In this document: piece by piece, positions 33,125 through 42,356 of the stretch
Layout of the letters: every line of letters begins with the position of its first letter
Position numbering within the stretch: the first letter of the stretch is position 1
Assembly: GCA_023151185.1 (NCBI GenBank)
Contig: JAKLJL010000001.1
Location: 1-64,000 of the forward strand
Source of the DNA: Bacteroidota bacterium
GTDB lineage: Bacteria > Bacteroidota > JABWAT01
Reading direction: 5' to 3'
DNA length: 64,000 nt
Notes under the pieces: generated by a model
The model's input: only the letters and a program-made list of their open reading frames with translations
Databases searched by the model: none
Told to the model about the DNA's origin: nothing
Program-made: the position numbers and the translations under genes

Positions 33125-35149
33125 ATGAAGAATAACCTCATGCTTACGTTGGTTCTTTTGGCACTGTTTATTTCGGACTCCGGTGTCTTATTTGCCCAGG
33201 CGCCTGATTCAGTAAAACTCAAATTTGTAGTCAATACTGCTTTCGTTGGTGATACCCTTTCTGCCGGTTCCTCTGTATCCATTCGGGGTGCTGCTTTAGG
33301 CGGCGACTGGTCACTGGATAAGGGAATCAAGTTCACCAGCATCGGGGGTGACTACTGGTCTGCCGAGAAAACCGTTCCAACCGGAAAGTCCGGCGGTGGG
33401 TTCAAAATCGTGACCCAAACTGCCAGCGGTACAGGCTGGGACCGTCATACCATCGGTGAGTTTGAAGTTAAAAATGATACGACTCTAACCTATCATACAA
33501 CCGGTCTGAAAGAAACCTATACCGATCCGTTTACCGGCGCAGAAATCACCCGTGGTGATGACTGGAATCCGCTCGAAATCGCAAAAAATGGCAACGCTGA
33601 TGTTTATGCAGTTCACTTCCGGGTGAATATGCAGATAGAAAAAATTAGTCGCGGATTTAATCCTGAAACCCAAAAAGTGACCGTCCGCGGTAGCTTCAAT
33701 GGCTGGTCTGCTGCTGATACCTTGAAACCGGAAACCCGCCATGATGATCTGTGCTGTGGTCTCGGAACCTATGAAGCAGAGAACTTCTACAGCAAAACCA
33801 TCCTGATCCCGAAAGCTTCTGCCGGCGGACAGGCTTACAAGTTCGTCTACAGTGATGCGGTTTCAACGACCTGGGAAGAAACTATTGGTGGAAACAGAAC
33901 CTTCACTCTGTCTGGTGACACCACCCTGTACTGGAAATGTTTTAACAATGATTGTGGATATGGCTGCCTTTATCCGGCTCGTTGGTTTGAAGTCAGATTT
34001 GAAGCCAATATGGCCAAGGCGATCAATACGAACGGGTTTAATCCGCAAAGCGATACTCTGATTGCTGTGGCTGGATTTCTTGGAACTGCTGCCAAACCTG
34101 TTGAGTTTGAACTTCACCCTTCTTCAGGAACGGTTTATACGGGGGCCGATTCTGTTTTTTCTCATTTTAACAATACTGTTTTTTACAAATATTTTAAAAA
34201 GAGCGGATCAATCCGGATTGAAGAATCCTTTTTGGATTTTTATAATGATCAACCACAAATAAATGCTCCCCTTTACCGCAAAATTGAAATGCCTTCGGGG
34301 GGAACCTCAGTATCTGTCTGGGATAATGATAAATCTGATGACTCCCCTCACCGGCAACCATTGTTCAGGTCTTCTGTCCCGATGGCAGATTCTACACAGG
34401 TGATTCTTCATGTTGATCTTCGTCCGGTCTTTTTCTTCGTTAAGCAGTTAGGGGATTCTCTGAGTTATTCCCCTCCAATTAGCAACAATTATCTCACCGA
34501 AAAAAACATTGATTTACAGCGACTATTTTGTGCTTCCCCCACCTTTTGCTGGATGTGTATGGGTCCCTGGGCACCGCCTGAAATGAATGATAATGGACTT
34601 GATGGCGATAAAATTGCCGGAGATTCTGTTTATTCTCTAACCATGAAAGTAAAAAAAGGGGAACTATCCTCAGTTGAGTATCAGCTGGCTTTTGGGTGGA
34701 GCCCTAATGAATCCAGCTTTTTATATACTCGGTTTCATAATCTGGAGCAAATACCAGTGAATGAATTTTCATGTCAATTTGGTGAGATTGAACCTGACCG
34801 TTACCGGAATGATAAAGGTTTTTGGGATTTTAATTCTAAAAAGGGAGTGGTGACTTCAGTAAAGGACATCCCGGGTTCAGAAATTCCAAAAAAAGTAAAA
34901 GTCTCTGCGTTTCCCAACCCGTTCAATCCGGCAACTCTGATTTCCTGCACAGTTCCTATTTCCGGGAGGTTAATCCTGAAGGTGTATGATCTTCAGGGAC
35001 GGCAGGTGGCCGTTCTGCTCGATGAAGTCCGGCCGGCCGGGGTTCATCAGGTTCCGTTCCGTGCAGAAGGCCTTTCCAGCGGAGTGTATCTCGTCAGGAT
35101 GCAGGCCGGGAACCGGCAGGAGTCTTTAAAGGTCATGTTGGTGAAATGA
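33125..35149 (+). CDS. Secreted multidomain protein with T9SS type A sorting domain
   Basis: A 674-residue secreted protein with signal peptide ending LFAQ. Residues about 28-275 are two beta-sandwich modules; the second contains FNPETQKVTVRGSFNGWSAADTLKP, the signature of starch-binding (CBM20/CBM48-like) folds. A homologous third part follows (FEANMAKAINTNGFNPQSDTLIAV), then a linker and the sorting domain from about residue 590, with FPNPFNPATL, LKVYDLQGRQV and SSGVYLVRMQAG, ending in VMLVK. No catalytic domain is evident; surface display or carbohydrate binding is likely. It is homologous to the last 660 residues of the next gene. Confidence 0.85.
   Translation: MKNNLMLTLVLLALFISDSGVLFAQAPDSVKLKFVVNTAFVGDTLSAGSSVSIRGAALGGDWSLDKGIKFTSIGGDYWSAEKTVPTGKSGGGFKIVTQTASGTGWDRHTIGEFEVKNDTTLTYHTTGLKETYTDPFTGAEITRGDDWNPLEIAKNGNADVYAVHFRVNMQIEKISRGFNPETQKVTVRGSFNGWSAADTLKPETRHDDLCCGLGTYEAENFYSKTILIPKASAGGQAYKFVYSDAVSTTWEETIGGNRTFTLSGDTTLYWKCFNNDCGYGCLYPARWFEVRFEANMAKAINTNGFNPQSDTLIAVAGFLGTAAKPVEFELHPSSGTVYTGADSVFSHFNNTVFYKYFKKSGSIRIEESFLDFYNDQPQINAPLYRKIEMPSGGTSVSVWDNDKSDDSPHRQPLFRSSVPMADSTQVILHVDLRPVFFFVKQLGDSLSYSPPISNNYLTEKNIDLQRLFCASPTFCWMCMGPWAPPEMNDNGLDGDKIAGDSVYSLTMKVKKGELSSVEYQLAFGWSPNESSFLYTRFHNLEQIPVNEFSCQFGEIEPDRYRNDKGFWDFNSKKGVVTSVKDIPGSEIPKKVKVSAFPNPFNPATLISCTVPISGRLILKVYDLQGRQVAVLLDEVRPAGVHQVPFRAEGLSSGVYLVRMQAGNRQESLKVMLVK
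33217..33940 (+). repeat. Near-identical coding module, copy 1
   Basis: This stretch matches 36713-37438 at roughly 90% of bases by eye. Within 33490-33630 there are only a handful of mismatches. The match stops sharply after GACACCACCCTGTACTGGAA, beyond which the two genes are only distantly similar. Confidence 0.85.
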
Positions 35150-35168
35150 GTTAAAACCAGGAGTTCTT

Positions 35169-38100
35169 ATGAAACAGTGTGTTGGACTTTTAATTTTTCT
35201 TCTGGTTGCCGCCGGTGCATTTGCCGGAAACAATCAGAAAGCAGTAGCCAGACTGGATAAAGGGGAAACCACCGACGTGGTGTCAACCAGTATCCGGGCT
35301 AAGGTGAATGAATCCGTTCTGATCGGTAACTCAGCCAATGCGTATGCCTGGCAGGCTGCAGGAACCAACCAGATTTTCTATGATGCAGCCAGTGGCACGA
35401 TTGCGGTAATCAAACGCCGCGGAACGCTGGATACTGCAATTCCGTCCGGCTCCGGCCGTATTGTTGTCCATCTGTCGACCGACCAGGGAGCTACCTGGGG
35501 TGCCGGTTTGCAAATCAATGGTGAACTTGCCCCAGAGGTATTTGGCCGTCACCCGAACGTTGCGATCCTGCCTAGCGGTGAACTGATCAGCCAATGGGCT
35601 GAACTGTATCCAATGGGAGCTGGCTTTCAGGCGATCGGAATTGCCGCCCACAAACTGTCGGATGGCAGTGTTGTAACTGCCCCGTGGATTGATGAAGAAA
35701 TCATCGAAGAAGTTGACGATATCGCCGGAAATGATTCCATTCCTTACGGTGTACCGGATGAAATCTTTGTTGATGAGAAGAACAACACCTTCTACTTTGG
35801 CGGCGGAGCCGACAATGCCGTAACCAACTCGATCTACCTGTGGAAATCGAGCGACAAGGGTGCCACCAAGCAACTGGTGAAACTGTGGAAAGATGCCGAA
35901 TATGGCGGATTCAGCGCCGGAGTTAACCCGACTCACGGAGATTTCGTTGGTGACAACGGGAACTATATTGCATCTGTTAAACCGGATTCAGCCTGGGCTG
36001 TAAATAATGGATTTGATTACTCCATGTACTATCCGTATGTCGTCCGTTTCAAGAACGGTGCGATTGTAGAAGAAGGCTGGGTGGATGTGGATGACGTTTT
36101 TGCGTCAGCCGATATCGACAGCTGGACCTATGAGTGGGATATGGTAACCGATATCAAGGGTAACTGGCACATGTTCATTCAGGGTTACAAGGATGCCGGT
36201 ACAACTGCTGAAAACCTGGCCATCTATGAAGTGTTTTCCAACACCCCGGGCCTTTCAGACATCAGCATTAAGAAAGTTGCTGACATCAGTTTACTTTCGC
36301 TGGATTACGGTTCGGATGCCTTAACAACTCTTGCTGATATCCACGTATCCCGGGATACCGAAGGGAAGTATGTATTTGTGAAATATCTGGACTGGGATCC
36401 GCTTGATGCCCCTGAAACCTCGACCGAAGGGTTTGTAACCGGCCGTGCGATTTCCAGCGACAGCTATGCCGAACCCATTGCCATCCATGACAATGATGCT
36501 GCTGTTCAGATGTTCACCCAGGCTGCCAACCTTGCAACCGCCAAGGGAGACGGAGATGCTGCCGGAACCAAGAAATTCCAGCTTCACACCTCCTGGGTTG
36601 AGTATGGTATTGCTGGAGGCGTTCCTGCCGGAACCGCTGCTGCCAATGTCTACTATGTTGGACCAACCCTCGATGTCGCTGAATATACCGGTGGTGTAGT
36701 TCCTACTGAAGCCAAACTCGGATTTGTGATCAACACCGCTTTCGTTGGTGACACTCTTACCGCTGGTTCTTCTGTTTCCATCCGGGGTGCTGCTTTTGGC
36801 GGCGACTGGTCACTGGATAAGGGAATCAAGTTCACCAACATCGGTGGTGACTACTGGTATGCCGAGAAAACCGTTCCAACCGGAAAGTCCGGCGGTGGGT
36901 TCAAAATCGTAACTTCAACTGCCAGCGGTACCGGCTGGGACCGTCACATGGTTGGTGAATTTGATGTCACCGGCGACGATGTTTACGGCTTCTATACTAC
37001 CGGTCTGAAAGAAACCTATACCGATCCGTTTACCGGCGCAGAAATCACCCGTGGTGATGATTGGGATCCGCTTGAAATCGCAAAGAATGGCAACGCTGAT
37101 GTTTATGCAGTTCACTTCCGGGTGAATATGCAGCAAGCAGATGTCAACGGCGGATTTAATCCTGAAACCCAAAAAGTGACCGTTCGCGGTAGCTTCAATG
37201 GCTGGTCTGCTGCTGATACCCTGAAACCGGAAACCCGCCATGATGACATGTGCTGCGGTCTCGGAACCTATGAAGCAGAGAACTTCTACAGCAAAACCAT
37301 CCTGATCCCGAAAGCTTCTGCCGGCGGACAGGCTTACAAGTTCGTTTACAGTGATGCTGCTACCACAACCTGGGAAGAAAAAACCGGTGGTAACAGAACC
37401 TTCACTCTGTCTGATGACACCACCCTGTACTGGAAATGGTTTGACAATGACACATTAACCACAGGTCCGCAAGGTGCTGTTCCATTTGAAGTTTCCTTCA
37501 AGGTTAACATGGCAAAAGCCATCAATACCAACGGATTCGACAAATCAACCGATACCCTGATTGCCCGGATTGGGTTCCTGGGAACAGGCGAAAAAACAGT
37601 TGATGCAAAACTTTCTGCTCCGCTTCTGGGAACAACCTTTACCGGTAAAACTGGTGTTGACTCCTTAAAGGCAGCTAAAGGTTCAACGGTTCTGTATCAA
37701 TACTACAAGAAAAATGCAGCCGGTGAATTTGAAGAATTCTACTTTGATAACTTCAATACCCTGCCGCAATCTGCTGCTCCTAAATTCAGAAAAGTTCTTG
37801 CTCCTGAAACAGGCAGCACGATTTCTACCGAAGACTTAGTCAATGACAACGTATCCACCCACCGTCAGCCTTTCTTCAAGAACACGGCAAAAGTTGGTGT
37901 TGCGACTACTTTGACACTTGAAGTTAATCTTCTTCCTGCACACCTGGTTACAACTGCTCTGGGCGGTTCACTGAATGATATTCAGGGCGGTTCTCTGGTT
38001 GTTGATGCCAATAACATCCGGTCACTGGATCTGTATGTTAACGGTCCTGCTACCGGTAGCTGGGGTCCATGGAATGCACTCGGTCTTGGTGATACCCGCA

Positions 38101-38663
38101 AGATGACCTACAACGGCGGCGGACAGTGGTCGATCAATATTGACTATACTGCCGATGCTATCATCAGCCAGGAATTCAAACTCGGTATCGGCGGTGCTGA
38201 TAACGAAGCCGGCTTTGGTAACAACCACATGGCTAACCTGTTCCCGACTGCAACCAACAATACCAAGGTTCAGTTTGGTGATATCCAGCCTTCACGGTAC
38301 AAAGTAGATGATAACAACTACTGGAACTTTACTGAAGAACAAGGATATAAAAACGGTCAGGTTATTGATCTTACCATTGGTGTTGAAACTGAGAAAGTTG
38401 CCAAGTTTGATCTTCTCCAAAACTATCCGAACCCATTCAACCCATCTACAATGATTCCGTTCACTGTAGCTGCTGCCGGTAAAGTAGACTTCAAAGTTTA
38501 CAATATCATGGGTCAGGAAGTTTCTGCCTTCAGCTTTACTGCTACCGCAGCCGGTCGTCATGAAGTTAGTTTCAAAGCCGATAATCTGGCTTCCGGAACT
38601 TACCTCGTGAAAATGACTGCTGGTTCCAGCACGAAGACCATTAAAATGGTATTCATGAAGTAA
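35169..38663 (+). CDS. Large secreted protein: BNR-like N-terminus, CBM-like modules, T9SS sorting domain
   Basis: A 1164-residue secreted protein with signal peptide MKQCVGLLIFLLVAAGAFA. Residues 40-510 contain BNR-like repeats such as VHLSTDQGATWG and LWKSSDKGAT, which suggests a sialidase-like beta-propeller, but I do not see the catalytic set of a sialidase. Residues about 515-760 are the module shared with the upstream gene, including VTVRGSFNGWSAADTLKP. A further two domains follow, then a type A sorting domain: LLQNYPNPFNPSTMIPF, VDFKVYNIMGQEV and GTYLVKMTAG, ending IKMVFMK. Codons are less CCGG-rich than in neighbours. It lies 20 bases after its paralogue; a strong terminator follows. 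Confidence 0.85.
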   Translation: MKQCVGLLIFLLVAAGAFAGNNQKAVARLDKGETTDVVSTSIRAKVNESVLIGNSANAYAWQAAGTNQIFYDAASGTIAVIKRRGTLDTAIPSGSGRIVVHLSTDQGATWGAGLQINGELAPEVFGRHPNVAILPSGELISQWAELYPMGAGFQAIGIAAHKLSDGSVVTAPWIDEEIIEEVDDIAGNDSIPYGVPDEIFVDEKNNTFYFGGGADNAVTNSIYLWKSSDKGATKQLVKLWKDAEYGGFSAGVNPTHGDFVGDNGNYIASVKPDSAWAVNNGFDYSMYYPYVVRFKNGAIVEEGWVDVDDVFASADIDSWTYEWDMVTDIKGNWHMFIQGYKDAGTTAENLAIYEVFSNTPGLSDISIKKVADISLLSLDYGSDALTTLADIHVSRDTEGKYVFVKYLDWDPLDAPETSTEGFVTGRAISSDSYAEPIAIHDNDAAVQMFTQAANLATAKGDGDAAGTKKFQLHTSWVEYGIAGGVPAGTAAANVYYVGPTLDVAEYTGGVVPTEAKLGFVINTAFVGDTLTAGSSVSIRGAAFGGDWSLDKGIKFTNIGGDYWYAEKTVPTGKSGGGFKIVTSTASGTGWDRHMVGEFDVTGDDVYGFYTTGLKETYTDPFTGAEITRGDDWDPLEIAKNGNADVYAVHFRVNMQQADVNGGFNPETQKVTVRGSFNGWSAADTLKPETRHDDMCCGLGTYEAENFYSKTILIPKASAGGQAYKFVYSDAATTTWEEKTGGNRTFTLSDDTTLYWKWFDNDTLTTGPQGAVPFEVSFKVNMAKAINTNGFDKSTDTLIARIGFLGTGEKTVDAKLSAPLLGTTFTGKTGVDSLKAAKGSTVLYQYYKKNAAGEFEEFYFDNFNTLPQSAAPKFRKVLAPETGSTISTEDLVNDNVSTHRQPFFKNTAKVGVATTLTLEVNLLPAHLVTTALGGSLNDIQGGSLVVDANNIRSLDLYVNGPATGSWGPWNALGLGDTRKMTYNGGGQWSINIDYTADAIISQEFKLGIGGADNEAGFGNNHMANLFPTATNNTKVQFGDIQPSRYKVDDNNYWNFTEEQGYKNGQVIDLTIGVETEKVAKFDLLQNYPNPFNPSTMIPFTVAAAGKVDFKVYNIMGQEVSAFSFTATAAGRHEVSFKADNLASGTYLVKMTAGSSTKTIKMVFMK
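36713..37438 (+). repeat. Near-identical coding module, copy 2
   Basis: Second copy of the module at 33217-33940, in frame with it. It encodes the same two beta-sandwich domains in the middle of the larger protein. Confidence 0.85.
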
Positions 38664-38690
38664 TCAGCTTCCCAGGAATTATCCTGCAAA

Positions 38691-38719
38691 GGGCTGGTGG
38701 TTAACACCAGCCCTTTTTT
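38691..38719 (+). terminator. Strong intrinsic terminator of the T9SS gene pair
   Basis: GGGCTGGTG and CACCAGCCC form a perfect nine-base stem with a five-base loop, followed by at least eight T. It lies 28 bases after the stop of the large secreted protein. Confidence 0.93.
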
Positions 38720-38766
38720 TTTGCACAAAAGAATCCCGTATCTTCAGGCTTTTTGCTCAGGACTGA

Positions 38767-39645
38767 ATGAAGCAACCCCGTTTAAAAGATCTGATTTCCC
38801 AGCTTCCGCTGAAATTAAAAGCTGCCCGGGTAGTTGAAGGATTTATTGCGGGAATCCATTCCTCTCCTTTCAGGGGATTTTCTGCTGAATTTGAACAGCA
38901 CCGGTCGTATCAGCCGGGCGATGATCTGCGGTATTTTGACTGGAAAGTCTGGGCCAGGACCGAGAAACGGGTAATCCGGCAGTATTCCGAGGAAACCAAC
39001 CTGAAATGCACTTTTGTTGTTGACTGTTCAGCCAGTATGAACTGGCCGGGTGACCCTGCTTCAAAGTGGGAGTATGCGAAAGTTCTTACGGCTTCTCTGG
39101 TTCATCTGCTGATCCGCCAGCGGGATGCAACCGGATTGATCCTGGTTTCGGATACAGTTCAGGATTTCAGACAGCCAAAAAGTTTCTCCTGGTACGAAAA
39201 TGACCTGTTTACTCTTCTTGAAACCACTCAGCCGGCCCGTGAAACCCGGTTTGATGCCGGACTTGCACTTGCAGCCCAAACCCAGCAGTCCAGGGGACTT
39301 GTAATTCTGGTTTCGGACTTTTTGCAGCCTGTTGGGGATCTGCTTCCCGCACTTCGGTTATTATCCTCCGGGCGGCAGGATATTCTGGCCGTTCAGGTAC
39401 TGGATCCCCGGGAACAAATTCTTCCTGAACTCCAGGATGTACTTCTTCAGGATCTGGAATCCGGAATAAAAATGGAAACCCATTTTCAGCAGGTTAAGCC
39501 TGATTATCAGCGGGCATTTACTGCCTGGCAGCTTGAACTGAAAGCCCTGTTTGCGGATACCGGTATTCAATTTTTGCGCGTTTCCACAGATGAACCCGTT
39601 GCGGTTGCCCTGATGGAAATTTTAAACCAGCGGCGGCGGAAGTAA
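38767..39645 (+). CDS. DUF58 (VWA-like) protein
   Basis: A 292-residue soluble protein. The DUF58 signature is clear: HSSPFRGFSAEFEQHRSYQPGDDLRYFDWKVWART, then KRVIRQYSEETNLKCTFVVDCSASMNW, where DCSASM is the start of a von Willebrand A metal site (DxSxS). Such proteins usually pair with a MoxR ATPase and Bat proteins for envelope or stress functions. None of those is adjacent: birA follows five bases later. Its specific role is not determined. Confidence 0.9.
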   Translation: MKQPRLKDLISQLPLKLKAARVVEGFIAGIHSSPFRGFSAEFEQHRSYQPGDDLRYFDWKVWARTEKRVIRQYSEETNLKCTFVVDCSASMNWPGDPASKWEYAKVLTASLVHLLIRQRDATGLILVSDTVQDFRQPKSFSWYENDLFTLLETTQPARETRFDAGLALAAQTQQSRGLVILVSDFLQPVGDLLPALRLLSSGRQDILAVQVLDPREQILPELQDVLLQDLESGIKMETHFQQVKPDYQRAFTAWQLELKALFADTGIQFLRVSTDEPVAVALMEILNQRRRK

Positions 39646-39649
39646 CGTT

Positions 39650-40432
39650 ATGAGGTACTCTGCTGCTTTCAATCTGGAGCTCTTTCAGCAGCTTAACCGA
39701 TCGGAATATGGCAGACGGCTGGGTGTGTTTGATTCACTGGATTCAACCAATGATTTTTTGAAAAAAAAGGAAGATCTGACCTCCGGTGAAGTTGTTCTTG
39801 CAGAAACCCAGACAGCCGGGAAAGGCCGTTCAGGGCGGGCCTGGTCGGATGAAAAGGGACATAATCTGTTGTTCAGTCTGGGACTGGTTACCGACACAGC
39901 CACCAGGTTTGTTCCGCTGGCTCCGCTTTTAAGTGCAGCAGCAATCCGGGATGCACTTTCCTATTATTGTCCGGAAATAAAAATAAAGTGGCCCAATGAT
40001 CTTCTGATCTCGGGAAGAAAAACGGCCGGCATCCTGACAGAAGCTAAAACTTCGGGGACTCATTTAACGTTGATTATCGGGATTGGCATCAATGTCAATC
40101 AAACCCGGTTTCCAGGCCTTGAGGACATCAACCCAAACAGTCTTGCCCTTGCAACCGGTAAACCAGTTCAGCGGGAAGAAGTGCTTGCCCGGGTATTGGG
40201 TGAATTGCAGGCTGTTTTTTCAAAGGCAAGATGGAATCCGGATCCGGTGATGGCCCGGTACAGGCAGCATTGTGTCACAGTTGCTCAGCGCATCCGGTTT
40301 GAGTGGAATGGTGAAACCCATGAGGGTGTTGCTGAAGACATTGCACCTGACGGACGGCTGCGAATCCGGACAGAAGCAGGAATTCTGGAATTTAACGGAA
40401 GTGAAATTAATCACATCAGGACGGCAGAATGA
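39650..40432 (+). CDS. birA: Biotin-[acetyl-CoA-carboxylase] ligase
   Basis: A 260-residue class I biotin protein ligase without the N-terminal DNA-binding domain. It activates biotin with ATP and attaches it to the carboxyl carrier protein. Visible motifs are FDSLDSTNDFLKKK, ETQTAGKGRSGRAWS (biotinyl-AMP loop GKGRSGR), IKWPNDLLISGRKTAGILTE and IGIGINVNQTRF. The C-terminal SH3-like part has EGVAEDIAPDGRLRI. It overlaps coaX by four bases in ATGA, a common pairing of birA and coaX. Confidence 0.95.
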   Translation: MRYSAAFNLELFQQLNRSEYGRRLGVFDSLDSTNDFLKKKEDLTSGEVVLAETQTAGKGRSGRAWSDEKGHNLLFSLGLVTDTATRFVPLAPLLSAAAIRDALSYYCPEIKIKWPNDLLISGRKTAGILTEAKTSGTHLTLIIGIGINVNQTRFPGLEDINPNSLALATGKPVQREEVLARVLGELQAVFSKARWNPDPVMARYRQHCVTVAQRIRFEWNGETHEGVAEDIAPDGRLRIRTEAGILEFNGSEINHIRTAE

Positions 40433-41205
40433 GTTACTTACTTGCAGTTGATATCGGGAATACGAACACCGTCATCGGGGTCATGCAGGATGGCCGGGTT
40501 CTGAAAAGCTGGCGGGTAACCACAGGCAATCTTCAGACAGAAGATGAACTCGGCATGTTGCTGCTTTCCTTTCTGGAACGTGGTGGTTATTCTCTGAATG
40601 CCATCAAATCGGTCGGGATCTGTTCAGTGGTCCCGGATGTAACGGCTATTTATCAAAAAATTTCGACCAGGTACTTTGGGAAGGAGCCGTTTTCAATCGG
40701 TCCGCATCTCGATATGGGAATTCATATCAGATACAAGGACCCCATGGCTGTTGGTGCAGACCGGCTGGCTAATGTTCTGGCAGCATTTCTGGCTTATGGC
40801 GGTCCGGGAATTGTGATCGATTTTGGAACCGCCACTACTTTTGATGTGTACTCTGCAGACTGTGACTACCTGGGAGGGGTTATCGCACCAGGTATTGAAA
40901 CCAGTGCCATGGCCCTTCACCGCCGGGCGGCCAAACTTCCCAGAATTGAACTGACCCTTCCTGAAACGGTCATTGCCAAAACCACCACTGAAAGTATGCA
41001 GAACGGAATTCTTCTCGGAACGCTGGCAGCAACCGAGGGGATTATCAAAAAAATCGAGAATGAGCTTGGAGAAAAAGCAGTTTTAACCCTTACCGGGGGT
41101 TTTGGCCAGTTCATCCAGGACCATTCTTCCCTTCATTTCAACCTGCGGCCTGATCTTGTTCTTGAGGGAATCTGGGCTGCAGGGCTTAAATCCAGACTTT
41201 TTTAA
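40429..41205 (+). CDS. coaX: Type III pantothenate kinase
   Basis: A 258-residue CoaX that phosphorylates pantothenate, the first step of coenzyme A synthesis. Motifs of the ASKHA fold are [11 protein letters not shown] with the catalytic Asp at residue 7, [46 protein letters not shown] and LTGGFGQF. The length is normal. Its start overlaps the end of birA. Confidence 0.97.
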   Translation: MSYLLAVDIGNTNTVIGVMQDGRVLKSWRVTTGNLQTEDELGMLLLSFLERGGYSLNAIKSVGICSVVPDVTAIYQKISTRYFGKEPFSIGPHLDMGIHIRYKDPMAVGADRLANVLAAFLAYGGPGIVIDFGTATTFDVYSADCDYLGGVIAPGIETSAMALHRRAAKLPRIELTLPETVIAKTTTESMQNGILLGTLAATEGIIKKIENELGEKAVLTLTGGFGQFIQDHSSLHFNLRPDLVLEGIWAAGLKSRLF

Positions 41206-41213
41206 GGACGACT

Positions 41214-41555
41214 ATGAGTCTTGATCCAGCCTGCCCGGTTTGCCGGTCAGAAAACACATATGATGACGGCATGATGCTGATTTGTCCCGATTGCGGGCAT
41301 GAATGGAAGGAAACACCTGGAGCCAAACAACCTGCAGAGGAAAGCGGGATCCGGGATGCCTTTGGGACTCTGCTCCAGACGGGAGATTCCGTAACTGTGA
41401 TCAAAGATCTGAAGGTCAAGGGCAGTTCCTCGGTGCTAAAGGTTGGGACCCGGGTAAAAAATATCCGGATAACCGAAGGAGATCACCCGATTGACTGTAA
41501 AATCGACGGTTTTGGGGCTATGCAGCTAAAAGCTGAAGTTGTAAAAAAGTCCTGA
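41214..41555 (+). CDS. yjdM: YjdM/PhnA-family zinc-ribbon protein
   Basis: A 113-residue protein of normal family length. The N-terminal zinc ribbon is [25 protein letters not shown], with CxxC...CxxC, and the C-terminal SH3-like domain reads [29 protein letters not shown] and [20 protein letters not shown]. The name PhnA dates from its location near the E. coli phosphonate genes; it is not a phosphonoacetate hydrolase. Function is unknown. It lies eight bases after coaX. Confidence 0.93.
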   Translation: MSLDPACPVCRSENTYDDGMMLICPDCGHEWKETPGAKQPAEESGIRDAFGTLLQTGDSVTVIKDLKVKGSSSVLKVGTRVKNIRITEGDHPIDCKIDGFGAMQLKAEVVKKS

Positions 41556-41561
41556 AACTAA

Positions 41562-42209
41562 TTACTCAACCCACTCCCATCCGGTAAAGTCGCCCGTGGT
41601 CCTGTCAAACAAGCGGGAAATATCAAGTTCTCCTGTCAGATGGACGGTCGGAATACCGGCATCCCGGGCTCCACGGACATTATTCGGGTTATCATCGATA
41701 AAAATGACCTCGTCCGGTTTCAGGTTCTGGTCCCGCAGGACATACTCATAAATCCCGACATCCGGTTTTCTGAGGTGGATTTCGTAAGAGTAGTACATTT
41801 TGGTGAACAGGTCCGACAAATCCTGAAGTCCGAATGTTTCCTGGACATACCGGTTGAAAAACCGGATATGAATGGCGTTGGTATTGCTTAGTAAAAAAGT
41901 CGGGTATCGTGTTTTTGCCTTTTTCAGGACCTCAATCCGGTGCGGCGGAAGGTCTTTGATCATCATGTTCCAGGCGTGATCGAATTCTTCATCGGAAACG
42001 GTGTGGTTGAATTTCTCGCGAATTCCATCCCGAAATGCGTCATCCGGGATCAACCCCATCTCATACCGGTCAAACAGGTCCATCTGGGCGTGAAACGAAA
42101 AATGATCATGGAACTGATCAAACCCATACTCCTGAAAGGTTCGCACCGTATGATCATAGTCGATATTGACGATCACACCACCCAGATCAAAAATAACGGC
42201 TTTTAACAT
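41562..42209 (-). CDS. HAD-superfamily phosphatase (YihX-like)
   Basis: A 215-residue HAD IA protein. Motif I is FDLGGVIVNID, motif II is FLLSNTN, Lys is in LRKPDVGIYEYVL and motif IV is VIFIDDNPNNVRGARDAGI. The second motif I Asp is replaced by Gly, which is normal in the YihX (alpha-D-glucose-1-phosphate phosphatase) group. It is cytoplasmic and the substrate is unresolved. It converges on yjdM and has its own promoter-like sequence on the minus strand at 42232-42262. Confidence 0.9.
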   Translation of the reverse strand: MLKAVIFDLGGVIVNIDYDHTVRTFQEYGFDQFHDHFSFHAQMDLFDRYEMGLIPDDAFRDGIREKFNHTVSDEEFDHAWNMMIKDLPPHRIEVLKKAKTRYPTFLLSNTNAIHIRFFNRYVQETFGLQDLSDLFTKMYYSYEIHLRKPDVGIYEYVLRDQNLKPDEVIFIDDNPNNVRGARDAGIPTVHLTGELDISRLFDRTTGDFTGWEWVE

Positions 42210-42231
42210 AGAACCCCTGAAAAGTGAACTG

Positions 42232-42262
42232 CAAAACTAAAACGGGAAGTCCGAAGAACCAA
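42232..42262 (-). promoter_or_regulatory. Bacteroidota-type promoter of the HAD gene
   Basis: On the minus strand TTG (42262-42260), a 20-base spacer and TAGTTTTG (42239-42232) followed by CAG. This fits TTG-N17-23-TAnnTTTG and sits 23 bases before the start at 42209. Confidence 0.55.
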
Positions 42263-42356
42263 CCGGAGTGACCGGGTACCAGCGGGGATATGGTCAGCCG
42301 GGTTGAGTTTTTTTCCGGCCGGGAGTAACTTGGGAAATAACAGATACTGAAAAACT

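Noticed and set aside
41562-42209. HAD protein inactive because motif I lacks the second Asp
   Set aside because: DLGG/DLGN in motif I is the norm in the YihX-like branch, so it is not evidence of inactivity.
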